A stretch of DNA of 14,761 nt, taken from NCBI GenBank assembly GCA_904502155.1, contig CAJGDV010000020.1, positions 1 to 14,761 of the forward strand, written 5' to 3'. Made by a program: the position numbers and the translations under genes. This document shows, piece after piece, positions 14,561 to 14,761 of this stretch. Positions within the stretch are counted from its first letter, which is position 1. The number at the start of each line of letters is the position of its first letter. The DNA comes from an uncultured Bacilli bacterium (lineage in GTDB: Bacteria > Bacillota_I > Bacilli_A > RF39 > UBA660). The notes under the pieces are model-generated. The model did not search any database. It was not told the DNA's origin and saw only the letters and a list, made by a program, of their open reading frames with translations.

Positions 14561-14761
14561 GTGAAGGTTTTACAAAATACAAAGCCTCTTAACGAACTTT
14601 TATATGATTTAGATGATATAGCAAGTCAAGGATTTGATTGTATTCAAATAAATCCTATACAACCATTAAAGGAAAATAAACGATATCCTTGGTGGTTATC
14701 ATATCAACCTGTTGATTTTAGTATTGGAAATTGGGTAGGGAGTAGAGATGATTTAATTAGA
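14561..14761 (+). CDS. alpha-amylase family (GH13) protein, 5' part only
   Basis: The first 67 codons of a gene that runs off the right edge. The start is GTG; the frame is closed by TAA at 14543-14545, and no ATG lies between, so GTG is the only reasonable start. The translation has the GH13 (beta/alpha)8-barrel entry: a helix followed by GFDCIQINPIQP (24-35), then YPWWLSYQPVDFSIGNWVGSR (42-62). These correspond to the family pattern in which a strand ending in an N/S-P-x-Q motif is followed by W-W-x-x-Y-Q-P and G-x-R. Catalytic Asp/Glu residues lie beyond the window. There is no signal peptide, so a cytoplasmic enzyme acting on internal or imported glucans is likely. It is unrelated to the arginine genes, and its own promoter and the preceding terminator separate it from them. 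Confidence 0.8.
   Translation, partial: MKVLQNTKPLNELLYDLDDIASQGFDCIQINPIQPLKENKRYPWWLSYQPVDFSIGNWVGSRDDLIR

Noticed and set aside
1..14761. CRISPR arrays, tRNA or rRNA genes, insertion sequences, catabolite-repression (cre) sites
   Set aside because: No regularly spaced repeats, cloverleaf sequence, transposase or terminal inverted repeats were found, and I saw no good cre match in the promoter spacers.

Overview
The window is chromosomal DNA from a very AT-rich, Gram-positive-type bacterium. Purine-rich Shine-Dalgarno sites (AGGAGG type), a lipoprotein-type PotD and arginine-fermentation genes point to the low-GC Bacillota/Mycoplasmatota side (Bacilli- or Erysipelotrichia-like). No genus can be named from the sequence alone. 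The standard bacterial code fits: Trp residues at conserved positions read as TGG, and TGA appears once, as a stop.

Layout, left to right. (1) 25-2149, minus strand: remains of an SsuABC/ThiXYZ-type ABC importer. The permease and ATPase are complete, but the substrate-binding protein has lost its N-terminal part, signal peptide included. (2) 2222-5930, plus strand: a complete, tightly overlapping potABCD polyamine importer. (3) 6017-9713, plus strand: the agmatine deiminase (AgDI) route, with putrescine carbamoyltransferase, agmatine/putrescine antiporter and agmatine deiminase, closed by an intrinsic terminator. (4) 9829-14477, plus strand: the arginine deiminase (ADI) route, with arcA, a catabolic ornithine carbamoyltransferase, carbamate kinase and a YfcC-type ArcD antiporter, closed by a strong terminator. 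(5) 14561 to the right edge: the first 67 codons of a GH13 alpha-amylase-family protein.

How the genes work together. Agmatine enters by AguD in exchange for putrescine, is deiminated to N-carbamoylputrescine by AguA, and is split by PtcA into putrescine and carbamoyl phosphate. Arginine enters by ArcD in exchange for ornithine and is processed in parallel by ArcA and ArgF. Both routes yield carbamoyl phosphate, and the only carbamate kinase here (ArcC) can turn both pools into ATP, NH3 and CO2. The AgDI genes carry no kinase of their own, so the two routes appear to be wired together. The pot importer would add uptake of polyamines, possibly agmatine.

Control. Candidate promoters precede potA, ptcA, aguA, arcA and the amylase gene. 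Inverted repeats at the ptcA and aguA promoters look like operators. No regulator gene lies in the window. Every spacer between genes is under 300 bases (the longest is 172). No tRNA, rRNA, CRISPR array, insertion sequence or origin was seen.
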